Of a stretch of DNA of 64,000 nucleotides, positions 27,343 through 35,245 are shown piece by piece; position 1 is the stretch's first letter; each line of letters starts with the position of its first letter. The stretch comes from Bradyrhizobium sediminis (GTDB lineage: Bacteria > Pseudomonadota > Alphaproteobacteria > Rhizobiales > Xanthobacteraceae). The translations under genes were made by a program, and so were the position numbers. Location: NCBI RefSeq assembly GCF_018736085.1, contig NZ_CP076134.1:5156501-5220500 (forward strand), in the 5' to 3' direction. The notes under the pieces are model-generated. The model made no database searches. It saw nothing but the letters and a program-made list of their open reading frames with translations, and was not told the origin of the DNA.

Positions 27343-28575
27343 TCAAATCACAGAGAATCCATGAGTGCCGTCGCGCCGAAGCTGTTCGACGAGGCCGTAT
27401 TCCCAATCGAGGTAGGCCTGCATCGCGCCGGCATCGACATCGGTGCCCTCATAGGGTCGGCGGTAGCGGTGCGCCGGGTCGGGCTTCGGCAAGACCTGCG
27501 GCGGCCCCATTTCCAGCGCGCGATCATAGCCGCCTTCGAGCACGTAGACTTCCCAGCCCATCTGCGCGAGCCAGGACGCGGTCATGTCGGCGCGCACGCC
27601 CCTGTCGTCGGTGAGAAGAATGCGCGCGCCGCGCACCGGCGCGGCCATGTCGATCTCCTGCACCAGTTGCCCGCCGGGATAGTGGCGACAACCTGCGATG
27701 TGGCCGGCGGCATACTCTTCGGCGTCGCGGACGTCGAAGCGATAGAGCGTGCGATGACTTTGAGCCTGCAGCGCCATCGCTTCGTCCGGGCCGACATGCT
27801 TCACGCCGGCGCGATAGGCGACTTCGCGGGCCCTGGCCTGCGCGCCCTCGGACGGGCCGATGCCGCCGCGCCGGTCCGCGCCGTGCTCGAGCTCTTGCTT
27901 CGCCAGCGTCCAGCCGATCGTGCCGTTGCGCAGCGCCACCACCCTGTTGGCGACGCCGGCGTTGATCAGCGACTGGGCGCCGATGATCGACCGGGTGCGG
28001 CCGGCGCAATTGACGATGATGATGGTCTCGGGATCCGGCGCGATACCGCCCGCACGCAGCACCAGTTCGGCGCCAGGCACGCTGACGGAGCCAGGGATGT
28101 TCATGGTGGCATATTCGTCGAACCGCCGGACGTCGAGAATGGCGACATTGGCCTTGTCCGCAATCAGGGCGGCGACTTCCTCCGCCGGCAGCGAGGGCGT
28201 GTGCCGGCGGGACTCGACGAGTTCGCCGAACGCCTTGGCGTAGGAATTGACGTCCTGAAACAGTTCATAGCCCGCCGTCCGCCAGGCATCGAGCCCGCCT
28301 TCGAGTTGGCGAACGTCGGTGTATCCCAGATCCTTGAAGCGATCCGCGGCCTGCGCAACGAGGCCCTCGCCGGCGTCGTAAAGAACGATCGGCACATCAT
28401 GGCGCGGCAATCTCGTCCCAGCCTCGAGCGCGATCCGGCCGGCCGCCATGTTGGCGGCAAACAGCGGATGGCCTGACGCAAAGACGGCCTCGTGGCGCAG
28501 ATCGAGCAGCGCGATTTCATCGCGCGAGAGCAGCATGCAGCGGACTTGCGAGGGGGTGATGGCGGGTATGGTCAT
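27343..28575 (-). CDS. Triple rhodanese-domain protein with one intact active site
   Basis: 410 residues with three rhodanese folds: about 8-105, 128-228 and 262-355, plus a C-terminal tail. Only the middle domain keeps the catalytic cysteine (C190 in NCAGRTR). In domain 1 the loop is YDAGEG (66-71) and in domain 3 TDDRGVR (322-328), with Asp where Cys is expected, so these are probably binding or structural. Cytoplasmic. Lies just upstream of the split TPP decarboxylase genes on the same strand. Starts at MTIPAIT; the frame back to 28635 adds 20 doubtful residues. Confidence 0.88.
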   Translation of the reverse strand: MTIPAITPSQVRCMLLSRDEIALLDLRHEAVFASGHPLFAANMAAGRIALEAGTRLPRHDVPIVLYDAGEGLVAQAADRFKDLGYTDVRQLEGGLDAWRTAGYELFQDVNSYAKAFGELVESRRHTPSLPAEEVAALIADKANVAILDVRRFDEYATMNIPGSVSVPGAELVLRAGGIAPDPETIIIVNCAGRTRSIIGAQSLINAGVANRVVALRNGTIGWTLAKQELEHGADRRGGIGPSEGAQARAREVAYRAGVKHVGPDEAMALQAQSHRTLYRFDVRDAEEYAAGHIAGCRHYPGGQLVQEIDMAAPVRGARILLTDDRGVRADMTASWLAQMGWEVYVLEGGYDRALEMGPPQVLPKPDPAHRYRRPYEGTDVDAGAMQAYLDWEYGLVEQLRRDGTHGFSVI

Positions 28576-28977
28576 GGATGGCGGGCCTGGATGGGAATGA
28601 CGGCTAGCCTTGCACTGTTGCGCCGGCCTGTTCAACTCCGGGCCGTTGCGCGCGCCCGCGCCAACGCCCGCTCAACTTAGCCATCGCTGATGGACAGAGG
28701 CATATGTCCGCATTCCCGCGGCGCATTTCGCCCGGGTTTTGCCGGGAACTTGCCACCCTCTCCAACCAGCGGGCGCGTGGAATGCAAGAAGCACGTACAG
28801 CCCTGCCGCGTCAGTGCATGTGTGCCGCACCTCACACAGAGCGGAGGCACTCCTCCGATTGGCTGACGTGCAGCCGGTGCTCCATCCCATAGCTTGCAAG
28901 CGGGCTGACATCGGGACGGCGATCCGCGCACGAGATGCGCGGAGATCTTCCATCCCTCCAAAACGAGGATTTTCAAA
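28576..28977. other. Divergent intergenic region before the RTX gene
   Basis: 402 bases between the rhodanese gene and the RTX gene, which are transcribed away from each other. Short open frames here are in overlapping frames and lack support. The RTX gene has a weak GAGGA about 12 bases before its ATG. No clear sigma-70 pair was found. Confidence 0.55.
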
Positions 28978-30717
28978 ATGGCCAAAGCGATCCGTGCTTT
29001 TGAGCAGACCGATTTTGATAGCGAAATGGCGATCGGCATCCCCGCCGGACCGATCTTCATCACGGGAACGTGGGGCAATGACACCCTCTACGGCAGTGGC
29101 TGGGACGACGTGATCGATGGCCTTGGCGGCAATGACACGATCTATGGCTTCGGCGGCAACGACACGATTATCAGCGGCAGCGTCTATGGCGGCAGCTATC
29201 TGGACGGAGGCGACGGCAATGACTCCCTTCTGGCGTACGAAGGCAATGACGCGCTGGTTGGCGGCGCAGGCGACGACTACCTCTTTGCCGGCAACGGCTC
29301 CAACGTCCTGGATGGCGGGGCCGGCGCCGATATGCTTGTCGGCGGCCTCGACGCCGACATCATGTTTGGCGGCGACGGCGATGACGTTCTCTTCGGCAAC
29401 GGCGGCGGTGACATTCTGATTGGCGGTGCCGGCAACGACTGGCTGAGTGCCGGGGCCGGCCCAGCCGTGCTGTTCGGCGGCGATGGATTCGATACCGTCA
29501 GCTATGGTTCCTCGTGGGCCGCCGTCTCCGTGAACCTGCTCGACATGCGATTGAACACCGGCGACGCCGCCGGCCAGATCTACATCGGCATCGAAGAATT
29601 TTCGCTATCGAACTTCGACGATACGTTCATCGGCTCGAATCTGGCGGATATCGCCAATGGCGCCTTTGGCAACGACACGCTGTACGGCAACGATGGCGCC
29701 GATATCCTGGACGGCGGCGCCGGCAACGACTGGCTTGATGGCGGGGACGGCGATGACGTCCTTCACGGCGGCGCAGCGTTTCCTTACGTTCCCCCCGGCG
29801 ACGATGTTCTGTTCGGCGGCAACGGCGCCGACATACTCGATGGCGGCGATGGAACCGACATTCTCGACGGCGGCACCGGTGCCGACATTCTCAACGGCGG
29901 GACCGGCGCCGACATTCTGTCGGGAGGCGACGGTTTCGACATCGCGGCCTACTTCGACGCTACCGCCGGCGTCAGCATCGATCTCGCTCGCTCGTCGCTG
30001 ACCTGGACGGGCGAAGCACAGGGCGACATCCTTTCGTCGATCGAGGAGGTCGATCTCACGGAGTTCGCGGATATCTTCAGGGGTAATGCGAATGACAATT
30101 TCGTTTTTGGCGGATCCGGAGATGATCAGATCAGCGGTCTTGCCGGCAACGACACGCTCAATGGCGGATACGGCAATGACAGCCTGTTCGGCGGCGACGG
30201 CAACGATGTCGTCTATGGCGACAGCGGCTGGCGGCATGGCGGCAACGACTATCTGCAAGGCAATGCGGGCGATGACATTCTGTTCGGCGGCGCCGGCAAC
30301 GATCGTATGGTGGGCGGCACCGGCAATGATATCCTGATTGGCGGCGGTGGCAGCGATTACCTTGTCGGCAACGAGGGCGCCGATATCTTTCGGTTCGCCT
30401 CGGTCACGGAATCCCAGCACCGGCTGTCGTGGGATCCCCAGCAGGCAGATCAGATCGTCGATTTCACGCAAGGGCAAGACAGGATCGATCTGTCTCTGAT
30501 CGATGCAAATGCCTCGCTGGAGGGCGACCAGTCCTTCACTTTCCTCGCCGACCCCGCCCACTATACCGGTGACTGGTCGGGCCTGGTCTGGCAAACGACG
30601 GACAGTCGGACCGGCATTGCCACGCTCAACGTCTCGATCGATGCGGACCCCGGCGCCGACATGCAGATCTACATGTCACACCCTTACACGTTCACCGCCA
30701 ACGACTTCATCCTTTGA
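28978..30717 (+). CDS. RTX-type calcium-binding exoprotein
   Basis: 579 residues, almost all glycine- and aspartate-rich nonapeptide repeats of the GGxGxDxLx kind (for example GGNDTIYGFGGNDTIISG near residue 45, GGTGNDILIGGGGSDYLVG near residue 445), which bind Ca2+ and fold as beta rolls. Two non-repeat blocks around 165-220 and 310-365 resemble the beta-sandwich spacer seen in such proteins. The C-terminus (ADIFRFASVTESQH ... YTFTANDFIL) is of the peptidase M10/serralysin-type secretion end, with no Sec signal, so type I secretion is expected. No protease or adhesin catalytic domain is visible, and no type I exporter lies in the window. Extracellular. Confidence 0.93.
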   Translation: MAKAIRAFEQTDFDSEMAIGIPAGPIFITGTWGNDTLYGSGWDDVIDGLGGNDTIYGFGGNDTIISGSVYGGSYLDGGDGNDSLLAYEGNDALVGGAGDDYLFAGNGSNVLDGGAGADMLVGGLDADIMFGGDGDDVLFGNGGGDILIGGAGNDWLSAGAGPAVLFGGDGFDTVSYGSSWAAVSVNLLDMRLNTGDAAGQIYIGIEEFSLSNFDDTFIGSNLADIANGAFGNDTLYGNDGADILDGGAGNDWLDGGDGDDVLHGGAAFPYVPPGDDVLFGGNGADILDGGDGTDILDGGTGADILNGGTGADILSGGDGFDIAAYFDATAGVSIDLARSSLTWTGEAQGDILSSIEEVDLTEFADIFRGNANDNFVFGGSGDDQISGLAGNDTLNGGYGNDSLFGGDGNDVVYGDSGWRHGGNDYLQGNAGDDILFGGAGNDRMVGGTGNDILIGGGGSDYLVGNEGADIFRFASVTESQHRLSWDPQQADQIVDFTQGQDRIDLSLIDANASLEGDQSFTFLADPAHYTGDWSGLVWQTTDSRTGIATLNVSIDADPGADMQIYMSHPYTFTANDFIL

Positions 30718-30753
30718 GCAATCGAAGGACCGTCGGCAAAGCGGTCCAATCAT

Positions 30754-30787
30754 TTCGGGATACGGCGCGGTCGCGCCGTATCCCGAA
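30754..30787 (+). terminator. Strong hairpin after the RTX gene
   Basis: A perfect 16-base inverted repeat (30754-30769 and 30772-30787) with a two-base spacer, beginning 37 bases after the RTX stop. No T run follows, but the long perfect stem is likely to end or protect the transcript. A smaller 6-base hairpin precedes it at about 30728-30748. Confidence 0.6.
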
Positions 30788-31121
30788 CCGTCGGGCAAAT
30801 CATCGACGCGGCCGCAAGACGCTTGGCGCATCGCGACCGCAAATCAGCCAGCGGATTTCCTGCCACGCGTAACGCAGGATGCCCTGGCCGGCGAATGGCT
30901 CGGCAAGACGACCTGGGGCAAGTGTTTCTGCGCGATACGCACCCCGATGCATTCGCGACGACGGCCGGGCGCGCCGTTCTGCATCGGTTCCGGACAGATT
31001 CCGTCTTCCGCCGGTGGACGGGGCCTGATGTCGGCTCTAATACTCGGCTCTCCGCCGGATACCGTCTGTCGCACCCGCCGTGGAGACTGAGTTTGCAATT
31101 GCACAAGGCCATCGACATCAG
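30788..31121. other. Intergenic region before queD
   Basis: 334 bases without a supported gene. Open frames in it are short, overlapping and lack ribosome binding sites. I see no recognisable preQ1 riboswitch; queD of alphaproteobacteria is not usually under one. Confidence 0.5.
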
Positions 31122-31475
31122 ATGAAGATCATGCAGGCGTTCCGATTTGAAGCGGCGCACTGGCTGCCGAAAGTACCGGTTGAGCACCGCTGCCACCGGA
31201 TGCACGGTCATTCGTACCGCGTCGAAGTCATACTCGAGGGGCAGGTCGACGAAACCACCGGCTTTGTGGTGGACTTCTTCGACATCGAGGCTGCGTTCGC
31301 GCCGTTGTTGAAACGGCTCGACCACCACTGCCTGAACGAAATCGGGGGGCTGGAGAATCCGACCGCGGAAAATATCGCCGCCTGGATCTGGCGCCATATC
31401 AAGCCCTCGCTCGCCAGCCTTTCTGCCGTGCGCGTTTTCGAGACTCCGGATTGCTGGGCCGAATACGATGGATGA
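31122..31475 (+). CDS. queD: 6-carboxytetrahydropterin synthase QueD
   Basis: 117-residue enzyme of the PTPS/QueD family, which makes 6-carboxy-tetrahydropterin from dihydroneopterin triphosphate for queuosine biosynthesis. Zinc ligands His13, His28 and His30 and the catalytic Cys24 (CHRMHGH) are in place, with the DHHCLNE motif at 67-73 and Glu83. The CxxxHGH pattern separates QueD from the mammalian PTPS type. Start at MKIMQAF; the frame back to 31080 adds residues typical of read-through. queC and queE are not nearby. Confidence 0.93.
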   Translation: MKIMQAFRFEAAHWLPKVPVEHRCHRMHGHSYRVEVILEGQVDETTGFVVDFFDIEAAFAPLLKRLDHHCLNEIGGLENPTAENIAAWIWRHIKPSLASLSAVRVFETPDCWAEYDG

Positions 31476-31481
31476 AGATCT

Positions 31482-31496
31482 CTCTCCCCGGGAGAG
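31482..31496 (+). terminator. Short hairpin after queD
   Basis: CTCTCC at 31482-31487 pairs with GGAGAG at 31491-31496 seven bases after the queD stop, in a stretch resembling the CTCTCCC repeat type seen at 40.7 and 50.0 kb. No T run. Possibly a terminator or a partial repeat copy. Confidence 0.4.
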
Positions 31497-31526
31497 GGAG
31501 CATCATCCTGCGCGCGATGAGCGCAT

Positions 31527-32630
31527 TTATTTTCCCATCGGGTGAAACAGCGGTTCGGACATTACGCGCCGGATGAGGTCCGCTTGGCGCTGCTCGCCTG
31601 TCTTGAGAAACAGGCTACGCAGGTGCGTTTTCACCGTCGTAATCCGGATCGACCTGCGCGCGGCATAGTCGGAAAGTCGCTCTCCCTCTACGAGCGCCAT
31701 CAACAGCCGAGTTTCGGCCGGGGTCAAGCCGAACGCCCGCGCCACGCAACTTTGGTCTAGCGAGGCGGGTGCAACCGAAAACAGCAGCAGAACGAGGCGG
31801 GGGTCGCCGCCAACAGCGGACGCTATGCTCACTCCCGCTGGGCAAACGGTAACCGGTAGGGGGCCGCGGCCGCCTGGGCGCGGCAGAGAGACGGTTTCAG
31901 CCAACCCTGCGGCGCTCGCCGAGCGGATTGCCCGATGGAGGACGCGGGTTGCATCCGTTGAGCCCGCGCCGACATGTCCGCGGGAAAGCGCAAGTACGCC
32001 CTTGCGAAGTTGAGCCTCGGCGACCGCGTTGGCGAAGCGAAGACGACCTTGCCCATTGACGACGAGCACGGCCATTGCGGCACGTTCGAGTGCTTCGATA
32101 GACGCGGCGGACTCCAGGCGCGCAGCCCTCATCCGCTCCTGGATTGCCAGGCTGCGCGCGATGTGCGGCGACAGCTGCTGAACGACGTACAGGCTCGTCT
32201 CGTCGTACGGCCCAGCCCGCAGTTCGCGCGCTGCCACCAGAGATACGAACTCGTCGCCATGGCGGTAGGGCGAAGCGTAAAGCACAGCGCCACATCCCAT
32301 GGGGTGAACGAAGTCATTGACGAACTCAGACCACGCCGGGTCCGGTCCCGCAAGCTCGACATCGGTCAGCACGACCCCCGGACGTGAGCGAGCGAGCCGT
32401 TGAATGCCGAGATCCAGGCGCCAATAATGGTTCGTATAGTCTGCCATGGCCGCAGGGTCGCCGGTCACCGCATAGATGCCGATTGGCTGCTCGGCGTGCC
32501 TGCAAATCGCGACCTGGCCGCGCAGCACCTGCGCCAGATCGAGGGCCAACGCCTGCCACGCCTCGGGCGCCAACGCGGCATCGTAGATCTTTTCCGTCAA
32601 CGACGCGATGACACCATCCGTCAGACGCAC
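31527..32630 (-). CDS. LuxR-type transcriptional regulator with N-terminal sensing region
   Basis: 367 residues. The C-terminal 60 residues are a LuxR helix-turn-helix (FGLTPAETRLLMALVEGERL to ITTVKTHLRSLFLKTGEQRQ). The N-terminal 300 residues hold two likely PAS/GAF-like sensing portions (LDLGIQRLARSRPGVVLTDVE and AMAVLVVNGQGRLRFANAVA). It begins with GTG at 32630, with AGAGG about ten bases before; no earlier start was found. There is no LuxI-type synthase nearby, so an acyl-homoserine-lactone role is not implied. Divergent from the small exported genes downstream in the window. Confidence 0.88.
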   Translation of the reverse strand: MRLTDGVIASLTEKIYDAALAPEAWQALALDLAQVLRGQVAICRHAEQPIGIYAVTGDPAAMADYTNHYWRLDLGIQRLARSRPGVVLTDVELAGPDPAWSEFVNDFVHPMGCGAVLYASPYRHGDEFVSLVAARELRAGPYDETSLYVVQQLSPHIARSLAIQERMRAARLESAASIEALERAAMAVLVVNGQGRLRFANAVAEAQLRKGVLALSRGHVGAGSTDATRVLHRAIRSASAAGLAETVSLPRPGGRGPLPVTVCPAGVSIASAVGGDPRLVLLLFSVAPASLDQSCVARAFGLTPAETRLLMALVEGERLSDYAARRSIRITTVKTHLRSLFLKTGEQRQADLIRRVMSEPLFHPMGK

Positions 32631-33320
32631 CGGGAATTGCCTCTATGAGGAAAGAAGCCAGCCGGATGCAGGAAAAGCGAGCAGCGAAGAGATGTCGGAC
32701 AGGAACGGCGCATGGGTCGACTAATAAGAAACTGATCATAGGCAAGCAAGCATATCCTGAGATCGGCCGCTGAGAAGCGGGCGGCAGGTAAGCCGCACGT
32801 CAAGGGCTGTGTCTGTCTCGCAACAGCCAGAAGGAGCGCGATTCCCCGTGCCGTGAGCGCATAGCTGCTGCCGTCAGGTCCAACCGGAGCCCCCGAGTCG
32901 CGGCATCAGTGTCGACCTTGAAACACGGCACGAGGCTCGAATGCATCAGGGCACCCGCTCACTTCTTCTATCGGTCAGCATGCTTGCGCTGTCGGCGAGC
33001 CTCGCTCAAGCAGCAGCTGGGGCGAAGTGCCGACCGACGGCGAGGCGATCAGCATCTCCGGCCACACCGGCCGCAGCGTGAAGTCCTGATGCGACTGGCG
33101 CTCCCTGCGAGCTCCGGAATCCGAGGGATTGCGTTGCTCGCTCCCACCAGTGTCGTGAATGTCCATCTGCGGTCGGGACGCCGGCTCGGTCAATTTGCTC
33201 ATCCTCGCGCGCCTACTCCATTTGGACGAGGCGACTCCTCGGGGCGACCGCTATAGGGAGCCGCGGTTGCGGGCAGCGGAAGCCAGCCGACCCGGAGCCG
33301 AAGCATGGAGGTTTCACTGG
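32631..33320. other. Gene-poor stretch with a decayed gene
   Basis: 690 bases between the LuxR regulator and the DUF3617-like gene. Only the fragment at 32941-33089 has coding character. Frames at 32909-33256 and 33159-33320 are shadows with Arg-rich nonsense composition. Confidence 0.5.
32941..33089 (+). pseudogene. Fragment of a secreted-protein gene, frameshifted
   Basis: From 32941 a frame reads MHQGTRSLLLSVSMLALSAS then LAQAA, a good signal peptide, but soon turns into Arg/Pro-rich nonsense. Reading on in another frame from 33015 gives SWGEVPTDGEAISISGHTGR then SVKS and a stop at 33087-33089. The two together look like the start of a small exported protein broken by a frameshift of two (or minus one) near 33010-33015. 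Too short to name a family. Confidence 0.4.
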
Positions 33321-33854
33321 ATGCGGAAATTGGGCGTTATCATCTGTCTGAGTTTGGTCGTGGCTCCGTGCTTGACGGCGGAAGCGCGAGACGTCGTGGG
33401 CGCGTCATCACTGGCAGGCCCTCCCGACGCCACCCGCCAGATCTTCACCACGCCAGGCCTCTGGGAAATCACCGCCACCGTGGACGGCCAGGCGGTGCCT
33501 GGGACGAGCCGGGCTTGTATCGACCTCGAGCTACAGAAGAAGCACGACATCTTCGCGCAGGTTGCGCCTGCGAACGCCGGGTGTGATAAGCCGCGCCGCA
33601 CCCCGGTAGCTGGCGGATTCAACTACCAGGCGGTCTGCAAGATGGAGGGCGCGACATCGACGGTGGCCGGCGAGTTGCGCGGAGACGCGCGCCACGTCGT
33701 GATTCGAGCAAAGGTGAACGTCGCCGTCGCAGGAGCGTCAACTCCGCCCGTGAGCTACGTTCTGGAAAGCCGGTGGGTGGGGGAATGCCCCAGCGGCATG
33801 AAGCCGGGCGACGTCGATGAAGATGGCCAGCGCCGAAACATGCTGCAAGACTGA
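33321..33854 (+). CDS. Exported DUF3617-like protein
   Basis: 177 residues with signal peptide (MRKLGVIICLSLVVAPCLTA region, cleavage after TAEA). The mature protein has the PGLWEITATVDGQAVPGT opening and cysteine spacing (RACIDL, NAGCDK, YQAVCKMEG, GECPSG) of DUF3617, a family of periplasmic proteins of unknown function. Start set by GGAGG at 33307-33311. The longer open frame from 33159 is not used. The next gene begins 10 bases downstream and has a similar signal peptide, so they form a two-gene unit. Confidence 0.82.
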   Translation: MRKLGVIICLSLVVAPCLTAEARDVVGASSLAGPPDATRQIFTTPGLWEITATVDGQAVPGTSRACIDLELQKKHDIFAQVAPANAGCDKPRRTPVAGGFNYQAVCKMEGATSTVAGELRGDARHVVIRAKVNVAVAGASTPPVSYVLESRWVGECPSGMKPGDVDEDGQRRNMLQD

Positions 33855-33864
33855 GAGGTCAGCA

Positions 33865-34437
33865 ATGCGAGTCTTTCTCTCTGCGGGCGCAGTGCTCGCG
33901 ATTCTCGGAATTGCCGGCGTGCCTGGAGTGAACGCTCAATCACTCCCCGCGCCGGTCGAGGCACTGAGCGGCAGCCAGAAGGCCGCGCAACGCTCCGTGC
34001 AGCCCGGCACGGAATCGGCCAAAGTCGACCTGCTGAGCTACGTTCCGGCGCCGATTAATGGCTGGAAGTCAGACGGGCTGTTCGATGACATGGACACATT
34101 TGACCGCTCGCGCCTGGTCATGCAGGAATACTCTCGTCAGAGGGGCGAGGACGGCGGCGTGAGCGTCGCTCTGAACCTGCTTGACGGCGCGGCCAAGTTG
34201 CTCAGCAACGCTAAGCGCAGGCTAGGGCCCGATCAGGAGGTCGCTGGACGCGTGACCTCGGAGGTCGATATCGGCGGCTTCAAGGGTTACCTGACCTTCG
34301 AGGAAAAGAATCGGACCGGCCGGCTTGAGATCATGTTGGGTCGCTGCGGAGCCATCCTGGAGGGCCATGATGTGTCCTCGGCAGAGCTGGTTGCGTTCGC
34401 CCGCAACCTCGACGTGGCGCGGATATCCAAAATCTGA
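33865..34437 (+). CDS. Exported hypothetical protein
   Basis: 190 residues; signal peptide 1-22 (MRVFLSAGAVLAILGIAGVP region ending VNAQ). The rest is a globular domain with one conserved-looking cysteine (MLGRCGAILEG) and no family I recognise. AGAGG stands a few bases before the ATG at 33865. Ten bases after the DUF3617-like gene, so probably cotranscribed; both are likely periplasmic. Confidence 0.72.
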   Translation: MRVFLSAGAVLAILGIAGVPGVNAQSLPAPVEALSGSQKAAQRSVQPGTESAKVDLLSYVPAPINGWKSDGLFDDMDTFDRSRLVMQEYSRQRGEDGGVSVALNLLDGAAKLLSNAKRRLGPDQEVAGRVTSEVDIGGFKGYLTFEEKNRTGRLEIMLGRCGAILEGHDVSSAELVAFARNLDVARISKI

Positions 34438-34912
34438 GCCCTTCACGACAGGGCTTCCGCGGTCTGGGCTCTGGGGTTTTATCCGGCCCGGTAGTCCTCG
34501 TCGGCGGGCTCGTTGAGCTGATCGCCGTGCATCGCCATTTGCACGGCATCGCCAGCATCTCCGCCTTTCATGCATACCGAGTGCCCCCTGTGTCTGCCAA
34601 AGTCTCCACCGCTGCTATTGGTAGTCGTTGGTAGTCGTGATCTCTTCGATGCTTGGCGCGAAATAGTCGTTCGTGCGATAGCGAACTCGCCGCTGGATGA
34701 AACTTTGGGGGCAGGTCACTGTTCGATGCCCGCCGGCATTTCGAAATAAATCGGCTCACCTGCTTTCGGGCGGTGGCTCTGATCTGCCTGCGCAAAGATC
34801 AGAATCGGCGCTTGGTTCCTCCAGTCAGAGGGGATCGCCGGCGCTTATCGGGCAAATGTTGGGCGCGAAGCCCCGTTCGTCGAAATTATTACTTGCAACT
34901 ATTTGATTTTAT
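34438..34912. other. Gene-poor stretch downstream of tRNA-Arg
   Basis: 475 bases with no supported gene; composition becomes AT-richer towards the tRNA. It holds a 10-base tandem duplication (34618-34627 and 34628-34637, TTGGTAGTCG). The open frames in it lack ribosome binding sites. Confidence 0.5.
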
Positions 34913-34989
34913 TGGCGCGCCCGAAGAGATTCGAACTCCTGACCCCTAGATTCGTAGTCTAGTGCTCTATCCAGCTGAGCTACGGGCGC
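34913..34989 (-). tRNA. tRNA-Arg (anticodon ACG)
   Basis: 77 bases on the minus strand fold into a complete cloverleaf: acceptor GCGCCCG paired with 34917-34923, D arm, anticodon stem CTAGA/TCTAG with loop CTACGAA, T arm with TTCGAAT. The anticodon is ACG, so it reads CGN arginine codons after wobble deamination. The 3' CCA is encoded (34913-34915). Confidence 0.97.
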
Positions 34990-35141
34990 GTTTTTCGCGG
35001 GGCATGTTGGGCTTGGGAGCCCGACTGCATCCGATAGACGGTTCGGAAGGTCGCGAAAGAGCGCTTTAGCTACCCGCTCCGGCCCGAATTGGCAAGGTCC
35101 GGAACGCGGGATCTGGCGGCCAATCCAGGACGGTAACTCCT

Positions 35142-35234
35142 CGTCATTCCGGGGCGCGCGGAGCGCGAACCCGGAATCTCGCCCGATTATCTCTGGATTC
35201 CGGGTTCATCGCTGCGCGATGCCCCGGAATGACG
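35142..35234. repeat. Intergenic inverted-repeat element (CGTCATTCCGGGG type)
   Basis: Starts CGTCATTCCGGGG and ends with its complement CCCCGGAATGACG, with ATTCCGGGTTC in the middle. It lies between tRNA-Arg and the sensor kinase gene and ends 12 bases before the kinase stop. Typical of short non-coding repeats in this bacterial group. Confidence 0.75.
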
Positions 35235-35245
35235 GACGCTGGGCT

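Noticed and set aside
29605..30594. Long open frame on the minus strand inside the RTX gene
   Set aside because: It mirrors the repeated RTX codons; no ribosome binding site and low-complexity composition.
30788..31121. preQ1 riboswitch before queD
   Set aside because: No matching fold or conserved bases seen.
31527..32630. Quorum-sensing regulator
   Set aside because: LuxR-type DNA-binding domain is present but no autoinducer-binding domain pattern or luxI gene was seen.
34438..34912. Integrase or phage remnant next to tRNA-Arg
   Set aside because: No frame with recombinase motifs (R-H-R-Y) was found.
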